From positions 186,001 through 250,000 of the forward strand of contig NZ_JAIVFX010000002.1 of NCBI RefSeq assembly GCF_020829625.1: 64,000 bases of DNA, given 5' to 3'. Made by a program: the position numbers and the translations under genes. This document shows positions 1 to 8,105 of the stretch, piece by piece. The notes under the pieces were generated by a model. It was not told the origin of the DNA. It searched no databases and saw only the letters and a list, made by a program, of their open reading frames with translations. Within the stretch, counting starts at the first letter, position 1. Every line of letters begins with the position of its first letter. This DNA comes from Nostoc sp. XA010. Lineage in GTDB: Bacteria; Cyanobacteriota; Cyanobacteriia; Cyanobacteriales; Nostocaceae.

Positions 1-134
1 TCAGAGTCTAAGCGACGGAATAAATCTTTAGTGTCAACGTTCCAATCCCAGTGCAAGTTATATGCTAGCCGCCGTAGTGGTTCGAGTCGCGGCGGTAGTG
101 AAGGGGATACGTTAAATGTACGAATTGGCTGCAT
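1..134 (-). CDS. glgP: alpha-glucan phosphorylase, N-terminal fragment (runs off the window)
   Basis: The first 44 codons of a gene on the minus strand, cut by the window edge. Translation from the ATG at 134-132 begins MQPIRTFNVSPSLPPRL and continues with PLRRLAYNLHWDWNVDTKDL, then FRRLDS. The pattern of a short lead, then LRxLAxNLxWxW, then LFRxLD is the start of the DUF3417-containing bacterial alpha-glucan (glycogen/maltodextrin) phosphorylases, which release glucose-1-phosphate from storage glucan. A GGAG lies about 13 bases upstream of the ATG. The catalytic and PLP-binding parts are outside the window, so the call rests on this N-terminal signature alone. The glucokinase gene at 54.9 kb is another glucose-entry enzyme in the same window but is not linked to this one. 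Confidence 0.8.
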   Translation of the reverse strand, partial: MQPIRTFNVSPSLPPRLEPLRRLAYNLHWDWNVDTKDLFRRLDS

Positions 135-716
135 AGGTTGGCAAAACTCCAAGTTTAGCTATGGTTATTGTTTACTCTCTTTACCAATGTTGCCAATTCT
201 TTATACAGCAGTTTGTGAAAAAGCCATGACTTTGTTAAGCATTGAGAATTTTTTTAACCTCGTTGCTAAAGTTTACACCAAGGTGTTTCTAAATCTATGC
301 CCTACCCTGAGCCATGTACTTGGTATATTAAAATTTAATCATTTAGTGCGATGTATCACTTAGAAAAATTTAGTTTTGAATAAATAATTTACATTTCTTT
401 TAGAATTGATTCCGGCGATCAATCTAAGGTCTTGGCTGAGGGTGAAAGTTCCTCATAGCTGCGTCAAGGAATTAAAATTTTAATTATTTTTTCATAAAAT
501 TGACTTAATTTAGAGGCTTTGTGAGAGGAAAGACTACTCTATTATTTGGTTAAGGTTAGTTTAAGGTGATGTGACGCTCAATAGTCCATCGTAGACATCG
601 TTTAAAATTAAATCGTGTAAAAATAATACCAAGCAGTTAACTAGGAAAAGCGAGCGCTAACTACTTGGTATAAATTTTAATACTAAATCAGATAAATAAC
701 GTAGTAGTGTGTTATT
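135..716. other. gene-free upstream region of the phosphorylase gene
   Basis: About 580 bases between the phosphorylase start and the 3' end of the next minus-strand gene. A 110-codon open frame on the plus strand lies across the phosphorylase 5' end and has no protein-like character. The only clear structure is the imperfect hairpin at 626-671, listed separately. The rest is AT-rich and probably holds the phosphorylase promoter, which I cannot place precisely. Confidence 0.5.
626..671 (-). terminator. imperfect hairpin downstream of the 717-1040 gene
   Basis: Arms ATACCAAGCAGTTA (626-639) and TAACTACTTGGTAT (658-671) pair over 14 positions with one mismatch and an 18-base loop. The structure lies about 45 bases past the stop of the minus-strand gene at 717, where a terminator would be expected. 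No strong U-run follows, so it may instead be a small palindromic repeat. Confidence 0.35.
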
Positions 717-1040
717 TTATGCGCCTAGTGAAGGCTGATCTTTGGTGCTTTTTGTCATTGACAAAGCTACAGCTGCTGCATAAGCAATCTCGGCTGCCAT
801 TTGATAAGCAAGTTTGATACTAGATGAAGCGTCCTTGGCTTTAGGAGAGAGAGAAGCTTTTTTTCGGCGCGACTCTTGTTTGACATCACCCGCCGCAATA
901 GCTCGCTGTAAAATGATCCAGGCATCTAGGTCTTCTGAGTCATAATTACTTTGAAGTTGCGATCGCAGTTGATCTTCGGCTACAACACTCAAATAGCCGG
1001 TAGTTAGAGCTTCTTGGGCAATTTCTTTAATTAAAGCCAT
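717..1040 (-). CDS. conserved cyanobacterial hypothetical protein
   Basis: A 107-residue protein if started at the ATG at 1040-1038; a TTG four codons upstream is less likely. It opens with MALIKEIAQEALTTGYLSV, then AEDQLRSQL. This helical opening occurs in many small Nostoc proteins as I remember them. The middle is basic (ESRRKKASLSPKAK) and the C-terminal third is Ala-rich (AYQMAAEIAYAAAVALS) and could form an amphipathic helix or a weak membrane segment. No catalytic motif is visible and I do not assign a function. It stands alone, followed by a hairpin at 626-671. Confidence 0.6.
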   Translation of the reverse strand: MALIKEIAQEALTTGYLSVVAEDQLRSQLQSNYDSEDLDAWIILQRAIAAGDVKQESRRKKASLSPKAKDASSSIKLAYQMAAEIAYAAAVALSMTKSTKDQPSLGA

Positions 1041-1431
1041 AATTTGAACCAAGTGTGTGAGTTAAAACCGATACCTCAATCTGGGCATTTGATGTTTTTT
1101 CTAGACTTCTCCTAGAAACTAAGCTACGTTTTAGCTTTCTTTCAATAAAATTTATAATAAATAGTGCCTAGCACGCATCACCCGCTTGGCTCACCCGAAT
1201 GGGTGATTTACAAATTTTTAGATACAAGCAATAAGGAAGAGGAAAACTTTTAGCTTTTTAACCGAGAGGGTGTCATAAGTATAGTAGATATCATTCTGAG
1301 TTAACACAAAAATATAAAATTATTTGGACAACAAATAGTAGAAATATAGACAGAAATAGTAATGAATCGCTTAGATATTTTTTAAAGTTACCATTCTTAA
1401 GTAATTTTCTCTAAGTGTATAAAATTATTTA

Positions 1432-1469
1432 AGAGTAGCGTAGGCTTTGCTTGCCGTAGGCAGCGCTCT
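1432..1469. repeat. Nostoc-type short palindromic repeat
   Basis: Ends AGAG and CTCT flank GCGTAGGC and GCCGTAGGCAGCGC blocks. The composition (GTAGGC, GCCGTAGG, AGCGC) matches the other palindromic repeats in this window (9860, 11003, 25382, 26598, 61907). It lies in non-coding DNA. Confidence 0.55.
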
Positions 1470-1775
1470 AGTAAAAAAATTAACTAATCTCACCATTACA
1501 ATCAACAAGCAACCTGAAAATCAAATTATTTAATAAGAGTGTTCCACTAAAAATAAAATGTGTTATCGTTAAAAACAATTGTTATTAAAAACCATTTATG
1601 TAATTAAAAACATGAATTGGTTAGTCTGTAAATCATCTGTGTGCAACATGATTGGAGCAGCATACTCTAGAAATTCGTTGCAAGAAAGCCGTCATAGCAG
1701 TCGGGGAAGCGCTTACTTGTTTGCACCGATGGTTAACTTCAATGTGATGGCTGATGTGGGAGATAATCCACCCTA

Positions 1776-1816
1776 GTTGGATTTTAGTTGGGCAAAAATA
1801 CCCATAAAAATCCAAC
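1776..1816. repeat. stem-loop, GTTGGATTTT / AAAATCCAAC
   Basis: A perfect 10-bp inverted repeat (1776-1785 and 1807-1816) with a GGG/CCC pair continuing the stem inside. No gene ends just before it on either strand, so it is more likely a small repeat than a terminator. Confidence 0.5.
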
Positions 1817-2522
1817 AAAAATTACATTGTCATGCTAGGCAGAAATTTTATCTAATTTTTGAATATAGTCTAGTTAAATGTATTTTCTGTTGCAATATTA
1901 GCTTGTGGAACTGAGTTGTTTCAAAAGACTAAAACCGCTTGATAAAAAGTAGCCTCAAGGTAAACAACTTTATCCCTATTTGCGTAACAAGCTTTGCAAT
2001 GCCAAATAGCTGAAACAGTAGCCTATCTAAACCAACAAATTTTCCCATCAGACAATTAAATTGTCTGGGGTTTGACTCTGTAATCCACTGAGATTGTTTT
2101 GTTAATTGATTTGGTGAAAAAGAAGCGAAATTTTTACGTGCTGTGACTGGTACAAAAGCTTCTAGCGATCCAAGGCAATTGTGCATAAGCTAAAAAACAT
2201 CTAATTTGCATAATCGAATTAAATATAATTCGTGTGGGGTGAACATATTACCCGTCCAGCTTATGCAATTTAAATGTGGAACAACTTATCAATTGAGTAA
2301 TTCTCTCCCACCTAAGTTAAAGAATTGCTCACATAGTCAAAACCAGGCTCTGGTTTTTCAACATTTGGAAAACCATCTAAAAACATGGGTAAATTTTGGT
2401 AATACTGCCAATGGTAATCATGTATCAATAAGTACAAATCTTTTTGGTATTGGCAAAAGATTAGGATACAAAGACAACAAATCAATCCTGTCAACAACAA
2501 TTAATTGAAGAGATATGTAGCC

Positions 2523-3218
2523 ATGCATAACGAGCAATATTTTTCCAAATTGCAGCGCGTGCAAGAACTTTTAGTAACTACTGTGTTAGGGGATATCCCT
2601 ACACTTATTTTGGGGCCGAAGTTGCGTAATTTTGGATATCGTAGTATTTTTGCCCAGATAGGCAGTCCAGTTTATATTCAAAATGGTGTTGAATTTAACG
2701 GTACTTGCTGTATTGAGATAGGCAGTGGAGTATATATTTTCAAGGGTGTAAGGATGGATGCTAGAGGACATAAAAATAATAGAATTCATCTAGCAAATAG
2801 AGTCGCTATTGAGCGTAACGTTGATATAGGGTGTTTAGAAAATACGTGTATACATATTGATGAAGACACATTCATTGCTCCCAACGTGTGTATTGAGGGG
2901 CCAGGAGATATCAAAATTGGTAAACACTGCTTAATAGCTGCCCACTCAGGGATATATGCCAATAACCATAATTTTGCCGATTTGATGGAGCCGATTAAAT
3001 ACCAAGGTGTTACTCGCAAGGGAATTGTAATTGAGGATGACTGTTGGCTAGGGCATGGAGTAACAGTATTAGATGGGGTTACTATCGGCAAAGGCAGTGT
3101 TATTGGCGCGGGAGCAGTCGTCAATAGAGATATTCCTCCTTTCTCCGTTGCTGTAGGCATACCTGCACGAGTAATCAAAAACCGAATTGGCAAAGACTTA
3201 AGCATTAGTTCAAATTGA
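2523..3218 (+). CDS. hexapeptide-repeat acyltransferase (sugar O-acetyltransferase type)
   Basis: A 231-residue protein of the left-handed beta-helix acyltransferase superfamily (maltose/galactoside acetyltransferase and WbbJ-like). Hexapeptide turns run through the middle, for example IEIGSGVYIF, IHIDEDTFIAPNV and IKIGKHCLIAAH. The catalytic His-rich segment GIYANNHNF is followed by the typical GIVIEDDCWLGHGVTVLDGV and GKGSVIGAGAVVNRDIPPFS blocks and the closing GIPARVIK. Such enzymes move an acetyl or acyl group from acyl-CoA to a sugar or amino-sugar acceptor, often in exopolysaccharide or lipopolysaccharide synthesis. I chose the ATG at 2523 over the TTG at 2505 because an AGAG-rich stretch sits just upstream. 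The substrate cannot be read from the sequence, and no sugar-nucleotide gene is adjacent. Confidence 0.85.
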   Translation: MHNEQYFSKLQRVQELLVTTVLGDIPTLILGPKLRNFGYRSIFAQIGSPVYIQNGVEFNGTCCIEIGSGVYIFKGVRMDARGHKNNRIHLANRVAIERNVDIGCLENTCIHIDEDTFIAPNVCIEGPGDIKIGKHCLIAAHSGIYANNHNFADLMEPIKYQGVTRKGIVIEDDCWLGHGVTVLDGVTIGKGSVIGAGAVVNRDIPPFSVAVGIPARVIKNRIGKDLSISSN

Positions 3219-3290
3219 GAAACAGGGGATCGGGAATAGTAACTATCTCCTGTAACAATTAACCTGTTCCCTTTTTGAATTCACTTGTTA

Positions 3291-3328
3291 CACCCAAGTG
3301 GGTGAGAAAGAATTCAGCCACTTGGGTG
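3291..3328. terminator. perfect 11-bp inverted repeat between the acyltransferase and porin-like genes
   Basis: CACCCAAGTGG (3291-3301) and CCACTTGGGTG (3318-3328) are exact reverse complements around a 16-base loop. The element lies 73 bases past the acyltransferase stop and 90 bases before the next start. There is no U-run directly after the stem, so an intrinsic terminator is possible but a regulatory hairpin is equally likely. Confidence 0.45.
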
Positions 3329-3417
3329 AACCAGATGTGCGAGGTTACATTTTGTAAAAAAAGAGATTCTAGTACTAGAGAATATTGATTTTACCTAACT
3401 CTAGTGAGAAGAATTCT

Positions 3418-3930
3418 ATGAAACTTACAAAATTAGCTGCCTCTTTCGTTGCTGTTGCTTCCATTGTTCTCTCGGCAGGAATTGCTTCTGCTCAAACAGC
3501 TGGCACAAACGGCAATTACATCGGTGCTGGTGTTGCGGTTGGTGCAACCAGTGGCGGACAAGGAAACGATGAATCACAAATTGGTGGTAATATTCAAGGA
3601 CGTTACGCCGTTCCCAATGCGCCTGTTTCAGTGCGGGGTTCTGTGCTGTATGGTGGTGATGCTGCCGCAATTATGCCCATAGTGACTTACGATGCGCCCA
3701 TCGCCAAAAATACTAACGTTTACTTCGGTGGTGGTTATTCTTTTGTAACTGACGAAGGTCAAAAAACCCCGTTGGGCAATCAGAATGCACCTGTAATCAC
3801 CCTCGGTATTGAATCAGAAGTTAGCAAGAATGTCATTGCTTATGGCGATACTAAATGGGGCATTGATGCCTACAGAAATAGTGATGCTGATGCTGTCAGC
3901 TTCCAAGCCGGCTTAGGCTATCGCTTCTAG
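3418..3930 (+). CDS. secreted outer-membrane beta-barrel-like protein
   Basis: The ATG at 3418 is preceded by GAGAAGAA and opens a clear Sec signal peptide (MKLTKLAASFVAVASIVLS, then AGIASA) with cleavage after ASA. The mature part of about 145 residues is Gly/Ala/Asn-rich with alternating strands: GNYIGAGVAVG, VSVRGSVLYGG, TNVYFGGGYSF, VIAYGDTKWGID and a terminal AVSFQAGLGYRF. The final aromatic residue after alternating hydrophobics is the usual signature of an outer-membrane barrel. The length suggests a small 8-strand barrel of the OmpW/opacity type. The in-frame extension upstream to 3385 would spoil the signal peptide and is rejected. The role is not known; it may be a narrow pore or a surface protein. 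Confidence 0.8.
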   Translation: MKLTKLAASFVAVASIVLSAGIASAQTAGTNGNYIGAGVAVGATSGGQGNDESQIGGNIQGRYAVPNAPVSVRGSVLYGGDAAAIMPIVTYDAPIAKNTNVYFGGGYSFVTDEGQKTPLGNQNAPVITLGIESEVSKNVIAYGDTKWGIDAYRNSDADAVSFQAGLGYRF

Positions 3931-4028
3931 TGATTCCAAGCTAGAAAATAGCTTATTCACAACCTAAAGCAATGATATTTGCTAGCCGTAATATAACGGT
4001 TTTCGATCACATAAATTACAGACCATTC

Positions 4029-4057
4029 GTAGGGGCACAGCAATGCTGTGCCCCTAC
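4029..4057. repeat. perfect palindrome with GTAGGGGCACAGC arms
   Basis: A 13-bp arm, a 3-base AAT loop and an exact reverse-complement arm ending GCTGTGCCCCTAC. It lies about 100 bases past the porin-like stop and could end that transcript. A related, partly diverged copy with a GGGCATGGC/GCTATGCCC stem is at 32036-32056, so this is a dispersed repeat family. Confidence 0.7.
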
Positions 4058-4212
4058 CTTGTTTGCATCTAAATCAGAGACGTAATAATAATTTGTTCTC
4101 TTCTTTTAATCATTTTTATTGATGATTTTGATAAATAATTATATTGGCTATTATTAATAGTTTTTCTTACAGTAAAATTATGAATTTTAAATACGTGTAA
4201 AAGATATTACTC

Positions 4213-4497
4213 ATGGAAAAGATTAATGCCATACCAGAAATGCTGGGTGAAACAACTGATGTAGAAACTTGGCTAATTCGAGCGGGACTAAAATTTTCAG
4301 ATTTAGGTAACGATGCTGCAAGTATTGCAATCCGTAAGCAATGGCGAGAGTACCAAGCCGCAGTGCATAGATGCTGTGTAACCCTACACCAACCACCATC
4401 ACGTATTCAACTAAGTGGCGACTATGCCAAGCTGAGAATACCTGGTGCGGCGTCAACAAATTGTGCTGTAAGCTGTCGAGTCGTGCCAAATCGTTAA
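4213..4497 (+). CDS. small hypothetical protein, possibly a fragment
   Basis: A 94-codon frame starting ATG at 4213. The first half (MEKINAIPEMLGETTDVETW, then LIRAGLKFSDLG) reads like a real helical protein. The last 35 residues (RIQLSGDYAKLRIPGAASTN and onward) have an odd composition, with several Cys and no pattern. This may be a short gene, or the 5' part of a gene whose end has been lost by frameshift before the convergent LptD-like gene at 4563. No domain recognised. Confidence 0.35.
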   Translation: MEKINAIPEMLGETTDVETWLIRAGLKFSDLGNDAASIAIRKQWREYQAAVHRCCVTLHQPPSRIQLSGDYAKLRIPGAASTNCAVSCRVVPNR

Positions 4498-4562
4498 ACT
4501 GGGCAAAAGATAGAAAATCTTCAAGAATCAAATGTCGGGCAGTGCGACTGCTAACTGTTTGA

Positions 4563-7508
4563 CTAATAATCCTGTTCTACGCCTCCTACCACTGGTTTAA
4601 CTTCAGAAAATGGATCAGTGCCGCCACCCCAGTTAAAATCACTAATTCGGATGCTGATACCGCCTAACTCCAACACCGGATTGTAACGCAAGGTGATGCC
4701 ATAGGTGCGACGGCTATATTCCACAAGGTAGTCGGTGCTAGTTTCTTTACCAGTATCCAAGTTAACAGATGTTTGAAAGCCTAAGCGAAAAGGGCCGTAA
4801 ATTTGCTGTGATATCCCAGCGCTCAACACTTGGTTATCAACGGAGCGATCAAACAAAAAGGGTGATAATCCGTTGTTTAAGCCTTGAGAATAAGTAATAT
4901 TAAAGGCTGTGTAGTCTAAAAAAGGTCGAGAAAAATGACCAATTTGCCCTAGTAAACCAATTGTACCAGTTAGGGTGCTTTGGTTATCCCCATTGGTGTA
5001 ATAACTACTAGTGCCTGTAAGTCCAGCGATCGCTCGCAAGTAAGGAACTACAGGGTTAGCCGTGTATCGTAATCCCCCAGTGGCAGTGGGCGGTAATGGT
5101 TTTCCCTGCCACAGCAACACCCCAGTACTGAGGGAAGCGCTGCCTTGTAAACGACCTAGTGAGATGCGATCGTTTTCCCGCACTGGTTCTAGTAAGTCTT
5201 GACGATCGGTGTTGGCATTGATATATCGCGCGCTTGCTTGATAGGTGAGGTTAATCCCAGTCTTGCCTAAAGGAATTACAGGAGAGGTAATAATGCCGCC
5301 AAGACTGCTCTGGACAGTTTGAAAGCCAAGGGTACCGTTGTAAAAACGCTCGCGGTAGCTATACTCCAGATTCAAAAGATGGGGAAGGGAAGTCCCTAAT
5401 GTCTGGCGCAATCCTAACCTCGCCCGCAAATTATCTTCTAGCTTGTTCAAGTCAAAACTAGTTAATTCCCCAGTCCCGTCAATGACTGCTCGTGGACTCA
5501 AAACAGAATTTATCTTTGTCTTGACACCAAACAGTGCGCCTAAATCACCCGTGCCTTCTTGCACAGCTCTCTGTATTAACAACTGAGGCGTAATCGTCCA
5601 GCGTGTCTTCTCTGTATCGATCACTGGAAAGCCACGCTCAATATACAAACCACCCCGATCTTCTCCATCATAACCAGGGGAAACTATTGCAGGTGTAACG
5701 TCCCGCTCCCGGCGGTCAATAGTCCGCTCATTCACCGGAATTGGTAAGGAGACGCCTTGATCAAATACCAAACGCTGATTCTGTGTCCTGATGCGGTCTA
5801 CCAAGGGTGATTCTCGCGTCAGAGTTACTGTATTTGCCCGCAGCTCTAGTTCTGGGGGCGAAAAAGGATCATTGGTGAGGCGGACATCCCTTGCTTGCCA
5901 GCCTTGCGGATAAAAGTCAATGTGTTCAGCTTCAAACCTGAGCCGATTGACTACACCCCCTGTTTTTGATGGCGGGATGTTGCTAGCATCTGCCTGACCA
6001 CCAAATACCACATCAATTCCTCCAGGGCTGCTCACACCGGAAACGGGCTGATTGGCTCTAATGCGATCGCTCGGCGGACGTTTTGGAACTCCACCAGCAG
6101 TTACACCCGTGGATGAAAAAGCAAAATCTGTTTGTGCTGAGGGTACATAAATTTCTCCTCTACCATTTAGCAGTTCCCCACTATCTTGAACAAAGTTATA
6201 AGTAAAGCGTTGTCCACGCAGTACCTGATCGCCTCGTGTTAAAGTTACGTTGCCCTCCCCCGCAGCAATCAAGTTGTCTAAATTGACTTGCAGGCGATCG
6301 GCATCCACCACCGCCCCATCAAATCGCACAAGTACATTACCAACAGCTGTAATAATTCGCCGTTGCTCGTCATACTCTTGCCGATCTGAAGTGACTTCTA
6401 CAATTCTCGGTTTGGCTGGCGGGATGGTAGCTGGCGCAGTTGTACTAGATGGTTGACTTTGTAGCTGATTAATCGTATTGCCATCTGGTGTAGGCGTTGG
6501 TGCTTGAGCTTGTTGTTGGACTTGGGACTTGAATCCTACAGTGATGGGCTTTGAGAGTTGATTTGTCGGGTTACGAGACGTGAATTTTATAAAATTTCGT
6601 ACTGATTGAGAACTCGGTGCAAGATCAGCAGCAGATTCAGAGATATTGTCTCTTCCTGAAGACTGTGGTGCAGTAATATCACTTTGCTGTTTTTGCTGGG
6701 TTAACTTCTGTGCTAAAATTCCCGCTTTAGATTCGACTTTGTTGCTGTTTGTAGCACTTGGGACAGTTTGAAGAGGATGCAAAGACTGGGCGAGTTGGGG
6801 ATTTGGGGAAACTTTATAGCTAAAGCTACCATCCAAAAAGGTTTGTTTTTCTCTACTAAAGTTGAGAGTTGGCGTAGACGCATTCGCGCAGCGTCTGTCT
6901 GCGACACGCTGCGCGAACGTAGAGAAGCGGCTTGTCGTCAGACATCGCTCACCAAGTTTTTGAGAAGGTTCACCTTTTACGTTTATAGAGGAAGTCTCCG
7001 CTCCAACTTTCTTTGGCAACGTAGTGGCTTCTCTTTGCGTCTCCTGCTTGCGTAACGCCGCTCTTAGCAGAAGTTCCGAGCGCTGAATGTTGAGACTCGG
7101 ACTTGTCTTTGTGTCTTCTTTATCTTGGTAATTAGAGGTTTTAACCTCCTGCGTGGGATAACCACCGATCAGCGATCGCCCCAAAAGTGCAGCAGTTCCA
7201 GAACTGTTGATGGGCGAAATTTCTGGTGGGAAGGTTTTTGGTGAATGGGGTACAGAGGGAGTTTCGGCAACTACCAAGCCATCCTCAGTTGAGTTGGTCG
7301 GAGTTGGCAATGGCGGATCACTCTTGGTTTTACCTGCAATTGCCAACTCAGCCAAATCCTTGGGCTGCTTGGATTTGTCTGTCTTTTCGTGTATTCCAGT
7401 ATCTACACCTGAAAGAAAATTTGTATGACTAGCAGATGAGGCGGGATTTACAGCTTGTAAAGATTTGAGGATAAAAGGCGGATCAGGCGGCAGAACTGGA
7501 TGAAGCAT
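4563..7508 (-). CDS. LptD-like outer-membrane assembly protein (OstA/LptA domain plus DUF3769 barrel)
   Basis: A protein of 981 residues from the ATG at 7508-7506; an in-frame TTG eight codons upstream is less likely. The first 380 residues are low-complexity and Pro/Ser/Thr/Gln-rich. Residues around 380-480 carry the LptA/OstA fold (RIVEVTSDRQEYDEQRRIIT, then AVGNVLVRFDGAVVDADRLQ), and the C-terminal half has alternating beta-strands ending GVEQDY, as in the cyanobacterial DUF3769 family regarded as LptD counterparts. LptD inserts lipopolysaccharide into the outer membrane. The linker contains a palindromic repeat read in frame (about 6871-6950), adding a Cys/Arg-rich stretch unlike its surroundings. 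MurJ, another envelope gene, follows on the same strand beyond psbI. No N-terminal signal peptide is evident from this start. Confidence 0.8.
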   Translation of the reverse strand: MLHPVLPPDPPFILKSLQAVNPASSASHTNFLSGVDTGIHEKTDKSKQPKDLAELAIAGKTKSDPPLPTPTNSTEDGLVVAETPSVPHSPKTFPPEISPINSSGTAALLGRSLIGGYPTQEVKTSNYQDKEDTKTSPSLNIQRSELLLRAALRKQETQREATTLPKKVGAETSSINVKGEPSQKLGERCLTTSRFSTFAQRVADRRCANASTPTLNFSREKQTFLDGSFSYKVSPNPQLAQSLHPLQTVPSATNSNKVESKAGILAQKLTQQKQQSDITAPQSSGRDNISESAADLAPSSQSVRNFIKFTSRNPTNQLSKPITVGFKSQVQQQAQAPTPTPDGNTINQLQSQPSSTTAPATIPPAKPRIVEVTSDRQEYDEQRRIITAVGNVLVRFDGAVVDADRLQVNLDNLIAAGEGNVTLTRGDQVLRGQRFTYNFVQDSGELLNGRGEIYVPSAQTDFAFSSTGVTAGGVPKRPPSDRIRANQPVSGVSSPGGIDVVFGGQADASNIPPSKTGGVVNRLRFEAEHIDFYPQGWQARDVRLTNDPFSPPELELRANTVTLTRESPLVDRIRTQNQRLVFDQGVSLPIPVNERTIDRRERDVTPAIVSPGYDGEDRGGLYIERGFPVIDTEKTRWTITPQLLIQRAVQEGTGDLGALFGVKTKINSVLSPRAVIDGTGELTSFDLNKLEDNLRARLGLRQTLGTSLPHLLNLEYSYRERFYNGTLGFQTVQSSLGGIITSPVIPLGKTGINLTYQASARYINANTDRQDLLEPVRENDRISLGRLQGSASLSTGVLLWQGKPLPPTATGGLRYTANPVVPYLRAIAGLTGTSSYYTNGDNQSTLTGTIGLLGQIGHFSRPFLDYTAFNITYSQGLNNGLSPFLFDRSVDNQVLSAGISQQIYGPFRLGFQTSVNLDTGKETSTDYLVEYSRRTYGITLRYNPVLELGGISIRISDFNWGGGTDPFSEVKPVVGGVEQDY
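6871..6950. repeat. palindromic repeat inserted in frame in the LptD-like gene
   Basis: About 80 bases of GC-rich repeat sequence inside a coding region. The core is a perfect 12-bp inverted repeat, TTCGCGCAGCGT (6883-6894) and ACGCTGCGCGAA (6906-6917). The flanks carry GGCGTAGACGC and GTCAGACATCGC, typical of Nostoc palindromes. On the minus strand it reads without a stop as ERCLTTSRFSTFAQRVADRR, then CANASTPTLN. Confidence 0.7.
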
Positions 7509-7592
7509 ATTTGAGCATAATCGGGCTAACAAACAGCCAAATGACGGAGGGAAGGATTAAATATACATTTTGCCTTCCGACTGTCGCCTTCT

Positions 7593-7653
7593 GCTACCGG
7601 TAGCAAGCCACTTTGAGGAGGAAACTTACTAGGCGAAAGTTTAGTAAGTTTCC
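7593..7653 (-). terminator. double hairpin downstream of psbI
   Basis: GGAAACTTACTA (7620-7631) and TAGTAAGTTTCC (7642-7653) form a perfect 12-bp stem with a 10-base loop. It begins 53 bases past the psbI stop on the minus strand. The palindrome GCTACCGGTAGC at 7593-7604 follows. A long U-run is missing, so the element may be a transcript-stabilising 3' hairpin rather than a simple terminator. Confidence 0.5.
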
Positions 7654-7705
7654 GTGGGGTTTAGTATCTTCCGCCTTCTAAAGTCGCGGATGATTTATTG
7701 CCCTT

Positions 7706-7822
7706 TTACTCTAAGTCCCGACGGCCGGGGTTACGAGCTGGATCGTTTGACAAAAATCCGAAGACGAAGATAGCGACAAAGAAGGCAACAACAATATAAA
7801 CAGCGATTTTTAAAGTCAGCAT
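7706..7822 (-). CDS. psbI: photosystem II reaction centre protein PsbI
   Basis: A 38-codon gene from the ATG at 7822-7820 to the TAA at 7708-7706. The protein is [20 protein letters not shown], then [18 protein letters not shown]. This matches the PsbI family over its whole length: an N-terminal single membrane helix, then the FGFLSxDPxRNPxRxDLE tail facing the cytoplasm. PsbI binds at the side of the D1 protein in the PSII core and helps early assembly. A GGAG lies 8 bases upstream of the ATG. It stands alone between the LptD-like gene and murJ with its own 3' hairpin, so it is probably a monocistronic transcript. Confidence 0.95.
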   Translation of the reverse strand: MLTLKIAVYIVVAFFVAIFVFGFLSNDPARNPGRRDLE

Positions 7823-8105
7823 AGAAATATCTCCAAGGGGTAAGACAAAGAAAGCTTTTCTTTCAGGATCTGCCATGCAGAAAAGATAGCTACTTTATAT
7901 TACCCAAATCTCGTCCCTTTTGAGAGGACTCTGGGGACTTGGGACTGGCGACTTGGAGATTAGGGACTAGCAGTGCTTACCCTAAGTTTATTGATATATG
8001 GTGCAAGATGTCAGTTGTCTGACTTTTAGATGCCCTTAAAAAATAACTCAGAGACTGGTTACTCTTGTGACGTTAACTAACGGCAAAAGTTTCTTCAGAT
8101 AACAG
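7823..8105. other. spacer between psbI and murJ
   Basis: About 280 bases holding the psbI promoter and leader (AT-rich TTTATATTACCC around 7894-7906). It also contains a degenerate run of GGGACTT/GGCGACTT-type heptamers at about 7928-7970. No open frame of interest. Confidence 0.45.

Larger units (their letters stand above)
1041..2522. other. 1.5-kb stretch without a convincing gene
   Basis: Several open frames of 60-100 codons occur on both strands (about 1579-1776, 1929-2186 and 2206-2508). They overlap each other, lack ribosome sites and show no domain character, so I do not call them. Visible structures: a TCACCC/GGGTGA hairpin at 1191-1206, a palindromic Nostoc-type repeat at 1432-1469, a strong hairpin at 1776-1816 and a small CGAATT/AATTCG hairpin near 2214-2231. 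The region looks like decayed intergenic sequence rather than missed coding sequence. Confidence 0.5.

Noticed and set aside
79-100. GGTTCGAGTC resembling a tRNA T-arm
   Set aside because: It lies inside the phosphorylase coding sequence and no cloverleaf can be built around it.
31-363. 110-codon plus-strand frame at the window start
   Set aside because: It is antisense to the clear phosphorylase N-terminus and has no protein-like composition.
1579-2508. Several 60-100-codon frames on both strands
   Set aside because: They overlap, lack ribosome sites, carry no motif and alternate strands; I treat the region as non-coding.
2786-3205. 139-codon minus-strand frame
   Set aside because: Shadow of the hexapeptide-repeat acyltransferase.
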